Shown in pieces: positions 37,467-46,123 of a DNA stretch of 64,000 nt (positions are counted from its first letter, which is position 1; every line of letters starts with the position of its first letter). Made by a program: the position numbers and the translations under genes. A model generated the notes under the pieces. The model had not been told where the DNA came from and searched no databases. It saw only the letters and a list, made by a program, of their open reading frames with translations. The stretch is from Prochlorococcus sp. AG-402-M15. Lineage in GTDB: Bacteria; Cyanobacteriota; Cyanobacteriia; PCC-6307; Cyanobiaceae. The stretch spans positions 1 through 64,000 of the forward strand of contig QCIP01000004.1 in NCBI GenBank assembly GCA_003216615.1, written 5' to 3'.

Positions 37467-39104
37467 ATGTCTCAAGTTAAAGTAATTAATATAAATTCTC
37501 CTTTTTTAGATCAAAAACCAGGAACTTCTGGTTTAAGAAAAAGTACTTTAAAGTTTCAGGAAGAACATTATCTAGAAATTTTTATTGAAGCAATCTTACA
37601 ATCATTGGAAGATTTACAAGGCTCAACATTAGTAGTTGGTGGTGATGGCAGATATGGCAATATTGAAGCAATAGAAAAAATTGTTCAAATTTGCATTGCT
37701 CATAAAGTTCAAAAGGTTATTGTTCCAAAATTCGGTTTATTATCTACTCCTGCAACATCACATTTAATTAGAAAAGAAAACGCTATTGGTGGAATTATTC
37801 TTTCTGCAAGCCATAATCCTGGTGGGATTGATGGCGACTTTGGAGTGAAATTGAATATCTCTAATGGTGGCCCAGCTCCTGAGATAATTACTAATAAGAT
37901 TTTTAAGGCTTCACAATTACTAACTAATTATAAAATTTGTAAAATTCAATTACCTGATTTTAGTGAATATGGAACTTATTCTTACGAGGAAACTACCTTA
38001 GAAATTATTGATGGATTGAAAGATTATTCTAATTTGATGGAGAAAATTTTTGATTTTGATCAAATTAGTGATTTTCTAAAAAAAGATTTCTCGTTAATCT
38101 TTGATGCAATGAATGCGGTTACCGGACCATATGCAAAAAATATTTTTGTTGAAAAAATGGGTCTTGCACATGATTGTGTTATGAATAGTAATCCGTTAAA
38201 AGATTTTGGAGGTTTACATCCTGATCCTAATCTTACTTACGCATCCCACTTAGCTGATTTGTTATTAAATAAAAAATCTTATAGTTTTGGTGCTGCTTGC
38301 GATGGAGATGGAGATAGGAATATGATTTTAGGAAGAGGATGTTTTGTAAATCCTAGTGATAGTCTTGCAGTTATAACTGCTAACACCAAATGTGTCCCTG
38401 GGTATAAAGATGGTATTACAGGTGTAGCACGATCCATGCCAACCAGCTCAGCGGTTGATAACGTTGCGCATGCATTAAAAATACCTTGTTTCGAGACACC
38501 TACAGGTTGGAAATTTTTTGGAAATCTTTTAGATTCTGATTTAATTACTTTATGTGGAGAAGAAAGTTTTGGAACAGGTAGTAACCACGTAAGGGAAAAA
38601 GATGGATTATGGGCAGTTTTGTATTGGTTACAAGTTTTAGCTGAAAAAAATTGCTCGGTAGGAGATTTGATGCAGAATCATTGGAGACAATTTGGTAGGA
38701 ATTATTATTCAAGACATGATTATGAGGCAATTCCCTCTAATATTGCTGATCAAATCTTTAGCAATCTAACTTCTATGCTCAAAAATTTAAAAGGGAATAA
38801 TTTTGCTGGCCATTTAGTTCAAGTTGCAGATAACTTTTCATATTTAGACCCTGTTGATGATTCTATAAGTAAAAATCAAGGCTTAAGATTGATTCTGGAT
38901 GACAATTCTCGAGTAATTATGCGTCTTTCTGGAACTGGAACTAAGGGTGCAACATTAAGACTTTACTTTGAGAAATTTTTCAATCCTGAACAGAATCTTT
39001 CGTTAAATCCTCAAGTCGCTTTGAAACCTTTAATAGATGATTTAGATGATTTGTTAAACATTTCGAAACTTACTCAAATGGAAACCCCTACAGTAATTAC
39101 ATAG
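37467..39104 (+). CDS. pgm: Phosphoglucomutase (alpha-D-glucose phosphate-specific)
   Basis: Pgm interconverts glucose-1-phosphate and glucose-6-phosphate, linking glycogen and nucleotide sugars to central metabolism. The 545-residue protein is of the long PGM1-like family. The phosphoserine is S115 in LSASHNPGG, the metal-binding loop reads CDGDGDRN, the sugar-binding loop GEESFGTGSNHVREKDG, and the phosphate-binding region RLSGTGTKGATLR is near the C terminus. Confidence 0.95.
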   Translation: MSQVKVININSPFLDQKPGTSGLRKSTLKFQEEHYLEIFIEAILQSLEDLQGSTLVVGGDGRYGNIEAIEKIVQICIAHKVQKVIVPKFGLLSTPATSHLIRKENAIGGIILSASHNPGGIDGDFGVKLNISNGGPAPEIITNKIFKASQLLTNYKICKIQLPDFSEYGTYSYEETTLEIIDGLKDYSNLMEKIFDFDQISDFLKKDFSLIFDAMNAVTGPYAKNIFVEKMGLAHDCVMNSNPLKDFGGLHPDPNLTYASHLADLLLNKKSYSFGAACDGDGDRNMILGRGCFVNPSDSLAVITANTKCVPGYKDGITGVARSMPTSSAVDNVAHALKIPCFETPTGWKFFGNLLDSDLITLCGEESFGTGSNHVREKDGLWAVLYWLQVLAEKNCSVGDLMQNHWRQFGRNYYSRHDYEAIPSNIADQIFSNLTSMLKNLKGNNFAGHLVQVADNFSYLDPVDDSISKNQGLRLILDDNSRVIMRLSGTGTKGATLRLYFEKFFNPEQNLSLNPQVALKPLIDDLDDLLNISKLTQMETPTVIT

Positions 39105-39137
39105 ACTTTAAAGTAATTATTTTTTGATTTAATTTAC

Positions 39138-40427
39138 ATGCATTCAGAAAATTTATTTACTAATTATTCTCAAGTAGAAAATAATGCTCCTTTGGCAGAT
39201 AAATTAAGACCAAAGAATTTGCAAGATTTTTTTGGTCAACAAACAATCTTGAATGAGAATTCCCTTTTAAGAAGTGCGATATTAAACGATAAGATTAGTA
39301 ATTTTATTTTTTCTGGCCCTCCTGGGGTAGGAAAAACTACCTTAATTGAAATTATCTCTTTTAATACGCGTTCAAAATTAATTAAGTTAAATGCAGTATT
39401 ATCAAGTGTTAAAGAATTAAGAAATGAAATCGCTAATGCAAAAGATAGATTAATAAATTCAAAAAGAAAAACAATTTTATTTATCGATGAGGTTCATAGA
39501 TTTACATCAGTTCAGCAAGATGCTCTATTACCTTCAATAGAAAATGGAACTATAACTTTTATTGGTGCTACAACTGAAAACCCTTTCTTTGCTGTTAATA
39601 AAGCGCTTGTTAGTAGGTCTCGTATTTTTACATTACTTCCTTTGGCTCAAAATGATTTGCAGAAAATAATACAAAAAGTCATAACTTACTATTCAAAACA
39701 AAAAGATTCAAAAAAGGTTTATTTAACCCAGGATGCAATAAGTCATTTAATTAAATTTTCTGGCGGTGATGCAAGAACATTAATCAATGCCTTAGAGATG
39801 GCCATAGAAACAACTGCTAAAAATGATGCTAAAGAAATCAATATTAATCTCTCAATAGCAGAGGATGCAATTCAAAAGAAAAATATTGTTTACGATAAAA
39901 ATGGTCAAAATCATTACGATGTAATAAGTGCCTTTATCAAATCCATAAGAGGTTCTGATCCAGATGCAACTTTATTATGGCTTGCTAATATGCTGGAGGC
40001 TGGTGAAGATCCTAATTTTATTTTTCGAAGACTACTTATATCTGCCAGTGAAGATATTGGAATGGCTGATCCTAATGCCATAGTAGTTGTAAAATCCTGC
40101 TGTGATGCTTTTGATAGAGTTGGTTTTCCAGAAGGATTATATTTTTTAACTCAGGCTTCTTTATATTTAGCTATGTCTCCAAAAAGTAATAGTACGAAAA
40201 GTATTTTTAAAGCAATTGAAACAATCAAATTTACCAATGCTTTTGATGTTCCACTTCATTTAAAAAATAATTCTAATAGTTATGTCAATCCTCATAATTA
40301 TCCAGGCAATTGGGTCGCACAAGAATATCTCCCTAAATCTTTAAGAGATTTAAAAATATGGGAACCAAATAATAATGGATGGGAGAAAACTAAATATGAA
40401 GAACTACTTAGAAGAAAAGAAAACTAA
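39138..40427 (+). CDS. rarA: Replication-associated recombination ATPase RarA/MgsA
   Basis: This AAA+ ATPase acts at stalled replication forks and resembles the clamp-loader family. The 429-residue protein has Walker A GPPGVGKT (residues 60-67), Walker B LFIDEVHRF, the sensor 1 GATTENPFF and a C-terminal MgsA domain (HYDVISAFIKSIRGSDPDATLLWLANML...SEDIGMADP). It follows pgm by 33 bp. The longer cyanobacterial version fused to a methyltransferase is not present here. Its stop overlaps the convergent PPTase gene by 4 bp. Confidence 0.93.
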   Translation: MHSENLFTNYSQVENNAPLADKLRPKNLQDFFGQQTILNENSLLRSAILNDKISNFIFSGPPGVGKTTLIEIISFNTRSKLIKLNAVLSSVKELRNEIANAKDRLINSKRKTILFIDEVHRFTSVQQDALLPSIENGTITFIGATTENPFFAVNKALVSRSRIFTLLPLAQNDLQKIIQKVITYYSKQKDSKKVYLTQDAISHLIKFSGGDARTLINALEMAIETTAKNDAKEININLSIAEDAIQKKNIVYDKNGQNHYDVISAFIKSIRGSDPDATLLWLANMLEAGEDPNFIFRRLLISASEDIGMADPNAIVVVKSCCDAFDRVGFPEGLYFLTQASLYLAMSPKSNSTKSIFKAIETIKFTNAFDVPLHLKNNSNSYVNPHNYPGNWVAQEYLPKSLRDLKIWEPNNNGWEKTKYEELLRRKEN

Positions 40428-41080
40428 AAATTTTTCGAACAACAAATAATCTCAGGATTAAAAGAAGTTTTTTCTTCGTAGGCTAAAGCAATAGTCCAAT
40501 TATAAAAGTTAATATGTGAATAATTTAAATGTATGTTTTTCTTCTTATGAATTAACTCTTTTGGCTTTTCAAAATATTGCCAATGGTTTATGTCTTTAGC
40601 TAATTTTCCATGATTCCATTTTATAGCCGCTTCAACAGCGCACCATTGATTTAATATCATATTTTTTGTCAAATAATTATTATGGATTGATTTATTGGTA
40701 TGAAAAAAATATTTTTCTGCAAATTTTATATGGTTAAAATCTCTATCTGTTCTCTCAATATCAATCCCTATTTTGCTTTTATGCCAGACTATAGTAATTG
40801 CATCTTTACAATGACTTAAACTTATATTTCCCATGCCAGAGGGTAAACTTGGAGGTTGTCCAGGATGAGCATTAATCGAAATTTCAAGGGGATCTAAATC
40901 AAAAAGTGTTGAAAGTGATTGTCGTAAATAAGCTCTTGTTTCTAAAAAAATCTTTGATCTTGAACTTGATAGATTTTTTGCAGTTTTAATTTCTTCTACC
41001 GTTGCGACATCTTGTACACCTTTAATCTCATAAAACCAAATTTTTGGTATTTTATGTTCATACTCATTTAAAAATTTCAA
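40424..41080 (-). CDS. Sfp/HetI-type 4'-phosphopantetheinyl transferase
   Basis: These enzymes attach phosphopantetheine from CoA to carrier proteins such as ACP. The 218-residue protein has the motif IGIDIERTDRDF with metal-binding Asp and Glu, the upstream ISLSHCKDAITIVW segment, and the third motif as WCAVEAAIKWNHGKL. In most family members that third motif is WxxKEAxxK, so the first lysine is replaced by valine here while the Glu and second Lys stay. The only plausible start is a TTG at 41080, whose codon shares a base with the ATG of bcp on the other strand. Confidence 0.85.
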   Translation of the reverse strand: MKFLNEYEHKIPKIWFYEIKGVQDVATVEEIKTAKNLSSSRSKIFLETRAYLRQSLSTLFDLDPLEISINAHPGQPPSLPSGMGNISLSHCKDAITIVWHKSKIGIDIERTDRDFNHIKFAEKYFFHTNKSIHNNYLTKNMILNQWCAVEAAIKWNHGKLAKDINHWQYFEKPKELIHKKKNIHLNYSHINFYNWTIALAYEEKTSFNPEIICCSKNF

Positions 41081-41547
41081 TGGCTCTTAAGGTTGGCGAC
41101 AAAGCACCAGAATTTAAATTAAAAGATTCTTTTGAGAAAGAAGTTTCTCTTAGTGATTTTAAAGGTAAAAGAATAATACTATATTTTTATCCAAAAGATA
41201 ATACTCCAGGATGTACTAAAGAAGCCTGTAATTTTAAAGAGAATTGGGATTTACTCAAAAAAAATAATATTATTGTGCTTGGTATTAGTAAAGATAATGC
41301 CTCCTCTCATCAGAAGTTTATAGAAAAATTTAAATTACCTTTTATTCTTTTAACTGATCCTGAACCTTTTAAAGTTTCTTCAGATTACGAAAGCTATGGA
41401 CTTAAGAAATTCATGGGAAAAGAATATATGGGAATGATGAGAAATACTTTTTTGATTGATACTGATGGTAACATCGAAAAAATTTACTTAAAGATAAAAG
41501 CAGCAATAATGGCTGATCATATAATTGCAGACCTTGGGTTAAAGTAA
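41080..41547 (+). CDS. bcp: Thioredoxin-dependent thiol peroxidase (BCP/PrxQ)
   Basis: This is a peroxiredoxin reducing hydrogen and alkyl peroxides. From the ATG at 41080 it has 155 residues; the open frame extends upstream to 41044 but that part is not conserved in form. The PrxQ motif PKDNTPGCTKEACNF provides peroxidatic C45 and resolving C50. It overlaps the convergent coaX by 9 bp and starts head to head with the PPTase gene. Confidence 0.95.
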   Translation: MALKVGDKAPEFKLKDSFEKEVSLSDFKGKRIILYFYPKDNTPGCTKEACNFKENWDLLKKNNIIVLGISKDNASSHQKFIEKFKLPFILLTDPEPFKVSSDYESYGLKKFMGKEYMGMMRNTFLIDTDGNIEKIYLKIKAAIMADHIIADLGLK

Positions 41548-42234
41548 TTTTTTTACAGACAGGTAGTGAATAATCATCCCTTCCATAACTAAATTAGGAG
41601 CATTGATAATATTTTCTTTTGGAGTCTTTAGAGATTTTGTAAGGAATTCAGAATCTCCTCCACAGATTATTAAAATATCATTTGCGGGATTAAATAAACT
41701 ATTAATTACTCCAGTAAGCGAGTTGATTACTCCTTTTAAAATTGCTTCTTCTGTATTAATTAAAAAATCTTGGATCGGAATATTATATTTTTTGGGAACT
41801 TTAAGATTTTTTGTATTTTGTTCCATTGATTTTAATTGTGTCAGAAAACCTGGAATAAGTTGCCCTCCTATGATTGATCCATTTGAATTCAATTTTGTGA
41901 TTGATAATATTGTTCCAAAATCTGCAATTAGCAAATCTTTTTTTAAAGGGTTTTCAATAATTTTTAAAGCTGCAATACATGCAAGAGCTCTATCAACTCC
42001 AAAATAATAAGGAAGATTTGATAACTGAATATCTATAGTTTGTATTTCATTTTCTTTTTTCAGTAAAAAATTTGGTAGTTTTCCTACTGAAGCCCAAATT
42101 AATTGATCAAGATCTATATTTTCGGGAACTTTTTGCTCTTTTTTGGTATGGAAGAATTTAGATTGATTTTTAGAATATTTTGCCCAATGAAGCCTACTAT
42201 TGCCTACCAATAAAAAATTTATATCTGAGACCAT
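41539..42234 (-). CDS. coaX: Type III pantothenate kinase
   Basis: CoaX phosphorylates pantothenate, the first committed step to CoA. The 231-residue protein shows the ASKHA-fold phosphate motifs LLVGNSRLHWAKY near residue 10 (family: D-x-GNS/T) and IADFGTILSI around residue 100, and the GVDRALACIAAL segment. The first motif lacks its usual acidic residue in the linear pattern (VGNS rather than DxGNS), which lowers certainty about activity. It is 15 bp downstream of cysH. Confidence 0.83.
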   Translation of the reverse strand: MVSDINFLLVGNSRLHWAKYSKNQSKFFHTKKEQKVPENIDLDQLIWASVGKLPNFLLKKENEIQTIDIQLSNLPYYFGVDRALACIAALKIIENPLKKDLLIADFGTILSITKLNSNGSIIGGQLIPGFLTQLKSMEQNTKNLKVPKKYNIPIQDFLINTEEAILKGVINSLTGVINSLFNPANDILIICGGDSEFLTKSLKTPKENIINAPNLVMEGMIIHYLSVKKLL

Positions 42235-42249
42235 TGTTCTATGATCAAT

Positions 42250-42972
42250 TTAATTATTCGTGTGTATTCCACATTCTTGTTTTATGCCTCCAAATCTTGT
42301 ATCTCTGCCTTTTGTTTCGATACCATCGGGACCGCTTGAATGCCAATCGCCTACAGAAGAATATCCTTTAATAAATAGTGGATGGGCAGGTAAATTATTC
42401 TCTTCCATATAATAAAAAATATCTTTATTTGTCCAATTTAATAAAGGTCTCAGAGAAAGTCTTTGACGAATTACGTCTAGGAATTTCATTTTGTTTCTAT
42501 TTTCTGTTTGACTTGATCTAACACCGCTTGCCCAGCAGGAAATATTATGTTTTTCTAGACCATTTTCTAAAGGTTTTATCTTTCTTAAGTCATGATACTT
42601 ATCTAAATCACTCTCTTTATTTGTTTCCCAAAGTTTTCCGTATTTAGCCTCCATTCTTGCTGGAGATAATTCACTTTGTAGAACTTCTACTTCTAAGGAT
42701 AAATCTTCAATAAGATTTTCAGCGTAATAGTATGTTTCTGGAGGTAGGTAACCTGTATCTATCCAAAATATTTTGATTTTTTTTTGTAAACATAATTTAC
42801 TGACCATATTTAAAAGGACTGATGACTGTATCCCAAAACTTGTTGTAATGGCAAATTGATTATCAAACTTTTCATAACCCCATGTAAGCATTTCTTGAGG
42901 CTTAATATGTACAAGCTCTTGATTATATTTCCTTAAGTTAGTTTTAATATCTTTCTGGAGGTTTTCAATCAT
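42250..42972 (-). CDS. cysH: Phosphoadenosine phosphosulfate reductase
   Basis: CysH reduces activated sulfate to sulfite with thioredoxin electrons in cysteine synthesis. The 240-residue protein has the PP-loop-like TSFGIQSSVLLN segment and the C-terminal ECGIH motif with the catalytic cysteine C234. The paired cysteines that bind a 4Fe-4S cluster in APS reductases are absent (CW in SCWASGVR instead of CC), so PAPS is the likely substrate. It is divergent from ndh-2 across 95 bp that contain a 9-bp inverted repeat. Confidence 0.93.
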   Translation of the reverse strand: MIENLQKDIKTNLRKYNQELVHIKPQEMLTWGYEKFDNQFAITTSFGIQSSVLLNMVSKLCLQKKIKIFWIDTGYLPPETYYYAENLIEDLSLEVEVLQSELSPARMEAKYGKLWETNKESDLDKYHDLRKIKPLENGLEKHNISCWASGVRSSQTENRNKMKFLDVIRQRLSLRPLLNWTNKDIFYYMEENNLPAHPLFIKGYSSVGDWHSSGPDGIETKGRDTRFGGIKQECGIHTNN

Positions 42973-43019
42973 TCTTCAATTTGGTGATGAGTTCAATTTT
43001 ATTTCGCTCAATTTAAAAA

Positions 43020-43054
43020 TTATTCGTATAGTTTAATAATACATTTACGAATAA
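43020..43054. promoter_or_regulatory. Perfect 9-bp inverted repeat in the cysH/ndh-2 divergent promoter
   Basis: TTATTCGTA at 43020-43028 is the exact reverse complement of TACGAATAA at 43046-43054, with a 17-nt AT-rich spacer. It lies 13 bp before the ndh-2 ATG and 47 bp before cysH. The arrangement suggests an operator for a dimeric regulator or a structured 5' leader; no regulator can be named. Confidence 0.45.
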
Positions 43055-43067
43055 CAATATTTCTCAA

Positions 43068-44261
43068 ATGAAATCAATACAAAAACCAATAGTAATAGTT
43101 GGAGCAGGTTTTGCGGGTATGACATTTGCTTTAAATTTAAAGAGACTTAATCCTTCTTTACCGATTCTTATAGTTGATTCTGAAACCAACTTTATATTTA
43201 AACCTTTAATGTACGAAGTTTTAAGTAAAGAAATAAGAAGTTGGGAAGCCACCCCAAAATTTGCAAATATTTTTTCTGATGCGAGTATAACTTTTTTAAG
43301 AAATTGTTTAACCAATATTTACTTCAAAGAAAATATTCTTGAATTTAGTGACGATTTAAAATTAAGTTATCAGTATCTTGTTATCTGTACAGGATCTATT
43401 CCAAATAGTTTTTCAATAAAAGGTGTAGATGAAAATTGTTATTTTTTTAATGATTTTCACGATCTAAATAAATTAAACTCTTTTTTAAAAAAATCACAAG
43501 AAACTGTTTTAAATAAAAAGTTATTCATAATTGGGGGTGGTCCCTCCGGCATCGAGTTGGCATGCAAAATTAAAGATATATTTACAGACCAATTTGAAAT
43601 TAATGTAATAGAAAAATCAAATGAGATCCTTAATAAAAACAAAATTTTTAATAGAGAACAAGCAGAGAAGGCATTAGAAAAAAGAAAAATCAACGTTCTT
43701 TTGAATTCCACAGTTAAAGAAGTCTCAGAAACTAAAATTAGTATTTCTAGTGAGGTTGGAATAACTTCTTTAGATAAAGACATTGTTATTTATACTGCAG
43801 GTGTTAAAGCTAATTTGTCTTATTTACAAACTGATGAAATAACAAAAAAATTTGGAAGAATTTTAGTTAATAATAATTTGCAAATAGAAAACCATAAAAA
43901 CTGTTTTGCTATTGGCGATATTTCAGTTATTGAAGGGATGGAGGATTTACCCATCACTGCGCAGGTCGCTATGCAGGAAGGAAATCATCTAGCTAATACT
44001 TTAGAACTTTTAATTCAAGGAAAGGATACTTTACCCTTTGAATTTAAAGACAATGGTGAAATGATTAGCTTAGGAATAGGAGAAGCTTCAATTTCTGGGC
44101 TTGGGGTTACTTTATCTGGGAAATTGGCTTTTGAGGCAAGAAGACTTATATATGCTTCCAAGTTACCTGATATTACTGAAAGCTTAAAATCTGCATCTTC
44201 ATGGATATTCCAAAAAAAATCCATTTTTAAAAAGTTTCTTAAAAAAGATAAATCCAATTAA
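43068..44261 (+). CDS. ndh: Type II NAD(P)H dehydrogenase (NDH-2)
   Basis: NDH-2 is a non-pumping flavoprotein that passes electrons from NAD(P)H to quinones at the membrane surface. The 397-residue protein has two Rossmann motifs: VGAGFAGMTFALNL for FAD at residues 11-24 and IIGGGPSGIELACKI for NAD(P)H near residue 155. The C-terminal FAD site FAIGDIS and the LPITAQVAMQEGNHLA segment are typical. No membrane helix is evident. It starts a four-gene + strand run with the ion transport genes. Confidence 0.92.
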   Translation: MKSIQKPIVIVGAGFAGMTFALNLKRLNPSLPILIVDSETNFIFKPLMYEVLSKEIRSWEATPKFANIFSDASITFLRNCLTNIYFKENILEFSDDLKLSYQYLVICTGSIPNSFSIKGVDENCYFFNDFHDLNKLNSFLKKSQETVLNKKLFIIGGGPSGIELACKIKDIFTDQFEINVIEKSNEILNKNKIFNREQAEKALEKRKINVLLNSTVKEVSETKISISSEVGITSLDKDIVIYTAGVKANLSYLQTDEITKKFGRILVNNNLQIENHKNCFAIGDISVIEGMEDLPITAQVAMQEGNHLANTLELLIQGKDTLPFEFKDNGEMISLGIGEASISGLGVTLSGKLAFEARRLIYASKLPDITESLKSASSWIFQKKSIFKKFLKKDKSN

Positions 44262-44310
44262 ACTTTTTTGAAATATTGTTTTTGGGTATATTGAGTTAAA
44301 TAAGTTTAGT

Positions 44311-46119
44311 ATGAATTTAATTGCAGTAGTTAGTAATAATTTTGATTCGTTTATAACGGTAGTTGTTTTAATAATGTCAATAATTTTGTTTATTAAAAAT
44401 ACTATTGCGCCAGAATTGACTGGTTTGTTATGTGTTGGAATATTTATAGCTACAGGGGTTCTTTCTCCTGAAAAAGCTTTAGCTGGATTTGGTAGCCCAT
44501 CCTTAATTACCCTTATGGGGTTATTTGCAGTTTCTTCGGCATTATTTAAAAGTGGTGCTTTAGACAGAGTAAGAGAATTGATTTCTTCAGAAAGTATTAG
44601 AACGCCAAGGAAATTAATTTCTTTAATAGCTTTTTTGATTGCTCCAATATCTGGAATTGTACCTAATACTCCAGTAGTGGCATCTTTGTTACCTTTAATT
44701 GAAGGTTGGTGCGAGCGGAGAAATATATCTCCATCAAAAGTTTTATTACCTCTTTCTTTTGCTACTTTACTAGGTGGAACTCTAACATTATTAGGTAGCT
44801 CAGTAAATCTTCTCGTAAGTGATATTAGTCAACAATTAGGTTATGGAGCTTTGGAATTATTTAGTTTGACTTCAATCGGAATCCCTGTATGGCTTATAGG
44901 TACAACCTATATGATTCTAGTTTCTGACATGCTTTTGCCAGATAGAGGGAGAGATAAGGAATTTATTAAAATTGGTGATATGAATATATACTTTACTGAA
45001 GTTACTATTCCTCCTAATTCAGAATTGGTTGGACAATCTGTCAGAAATAGTAGATTGCAAAGACGATTTGACGTTGATGTTCTGGAATTGCAACGAAATG
45101 GAAAAGTTATTCTTCCTCCTTTGGCTGATAGAAAGATTGAACCGGATGATAGATTAATAATCCGCGTTACAAGGGCAGACTTATTTAGGCTGCAACAGGA
45201 ACATACCATTCTATTAGGCGAAAATAAAACATCTTTCGATGGAGCTAATGTTTTCTCAGATGATGAAGGCACTAAAACCTTTGAAGCCTTATTGCCAGCA
45301 GGCTCAACTCTAGCTGGTGCAAGTTTGAGAGAATTAAGATTCAGGCAACGTCACAATGCAACAGTTTTGGCACTGAGAAGAGGTCAGCAAACTGTTCAGG
45401 AGAGATTAGGCCAAGCTGTTTTAAGAGCTGGTGATGTTTTATTGTTGCAAGCGCCGTTAGATTCAATAAGGGGTTTGCAGGCCAGTAATGATTTGCTTAT
45501 TTTAGATCAATTCGAAGATGATTTACCTGTTTTGATAAAAAAACCTATATCGATTGCAATCGCAATAGGAATGGTGGTTTTACCTTCTGTTACTAATATT
45601 CCATTAGTAGGTTCAGTCCTTTTAGCAGTCATTGCCATGGTTGCTTGTGGATGTTTAAGACCTGCAGAGATACAAAAATCAATTAGGTTAGACGTCATTT
45701 TATTGTTGGGATCCCTATCATGTTTTAGTGTTGCTATGCAAGTAACAGGATTAGCAGATTTAATAGCGGTAAATCTCAATTTTGCTCTTAATGGAATGCC
45801 TCTGTATTTTGCACTAGTCGTAATTTTTGTATCGACAGTTATTCTTACACAATTTATAAGTAATGCTGCTTCGGTTGCTTTGATTTTGCCTGTTGCTATT
45901 GAATTTTCAAATGTTTTAGGCATTTCACCAAGCGCTTTAATAATGCTCGTTTTATTTGGTGCAAGTCAATCTTTCTTGACTCCAATGGGTTATCAAACAA
46001 ATTTAATGGTTTACGGTCCTGGAAGGTATAGATTTTTTGATATCGCAAAATACGGAGCTGGATTAACACTTATAATGTCATTTACGGTGCCAGCATTGAT
46101 AATTTTAAATTACGGGTAA
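44311..46119 (+). CDS. DASS/SLC13-family transporter with two RCK_C (TrkA-C) domains
   Basis: This is a 602-residue membrane protein. Two blocks of membrane helices (about residues 12-210 and 410-600) flank a soluble insert with two TrkA-C domains, about residues 228-300 (EVTIPPNSELVGQSVRNSRL...) and 325-400 (LLPAGSTLAGASLRELRF...). This architecture belongs to the divalent anion/sodium symporter family, which carries sulfate, phosphate or dicarboxylates. In cyanobacteria members are often named sodium/sulfate symporters, but the substrate is not proven here. Four bp separate it from ktrB. Confidence 0.88.
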   Translation: MNLIAVVSNNFDSFITVVVLIMSIILFIKNTIAPELTGLLCVGIFIATGVLSPEKALAGFGSPSLITLMGLFAVSSALFKSGALDRVRELISSESIRTPRKLISLIAFLIAPISGIVPNTPVVASLLPLIEGWCERRNISPSKVLLPLSFATLLGGTLTLLGSSVNLLVSDISQQLGYGALELFSLTSIGIPVWLIGTTYMILVSDMLLPDRGRDKEFIKIGDMNIYFTEVTIPPNSELVGQSVRNSRLQRRFDVDVLELQRNGKVILPPLADRKIEPDDRLIIRVTRADLFRLQQEHTILLGENKTSFDGANVFSDDEGTKTFEALLPAGSTLAGASLRELRFRQRHNATVLALRRGQQTVQERLGQAVLRAGDVLLLQAPLDSIRGLQASNDLLILDQFEDDLPVLIKKPISIAIAIGMVVLPSVTNIPLVGSVLLAVIAMVACGCLRPAEIQKSIRLDVILLLGSLSCFSVAMQVTGLADLIAVNLNFALNGMPLYFALVVIFVSTVILTQFISNAASVALILPVAIEFSNVLGISPSALIMLVLFGASQSFLTPMGYQTNLMVYGPGRYRFFDIAKYGAGLTLIMSFTVPALIILNYG

Positions 46120-46123
46120 TATC

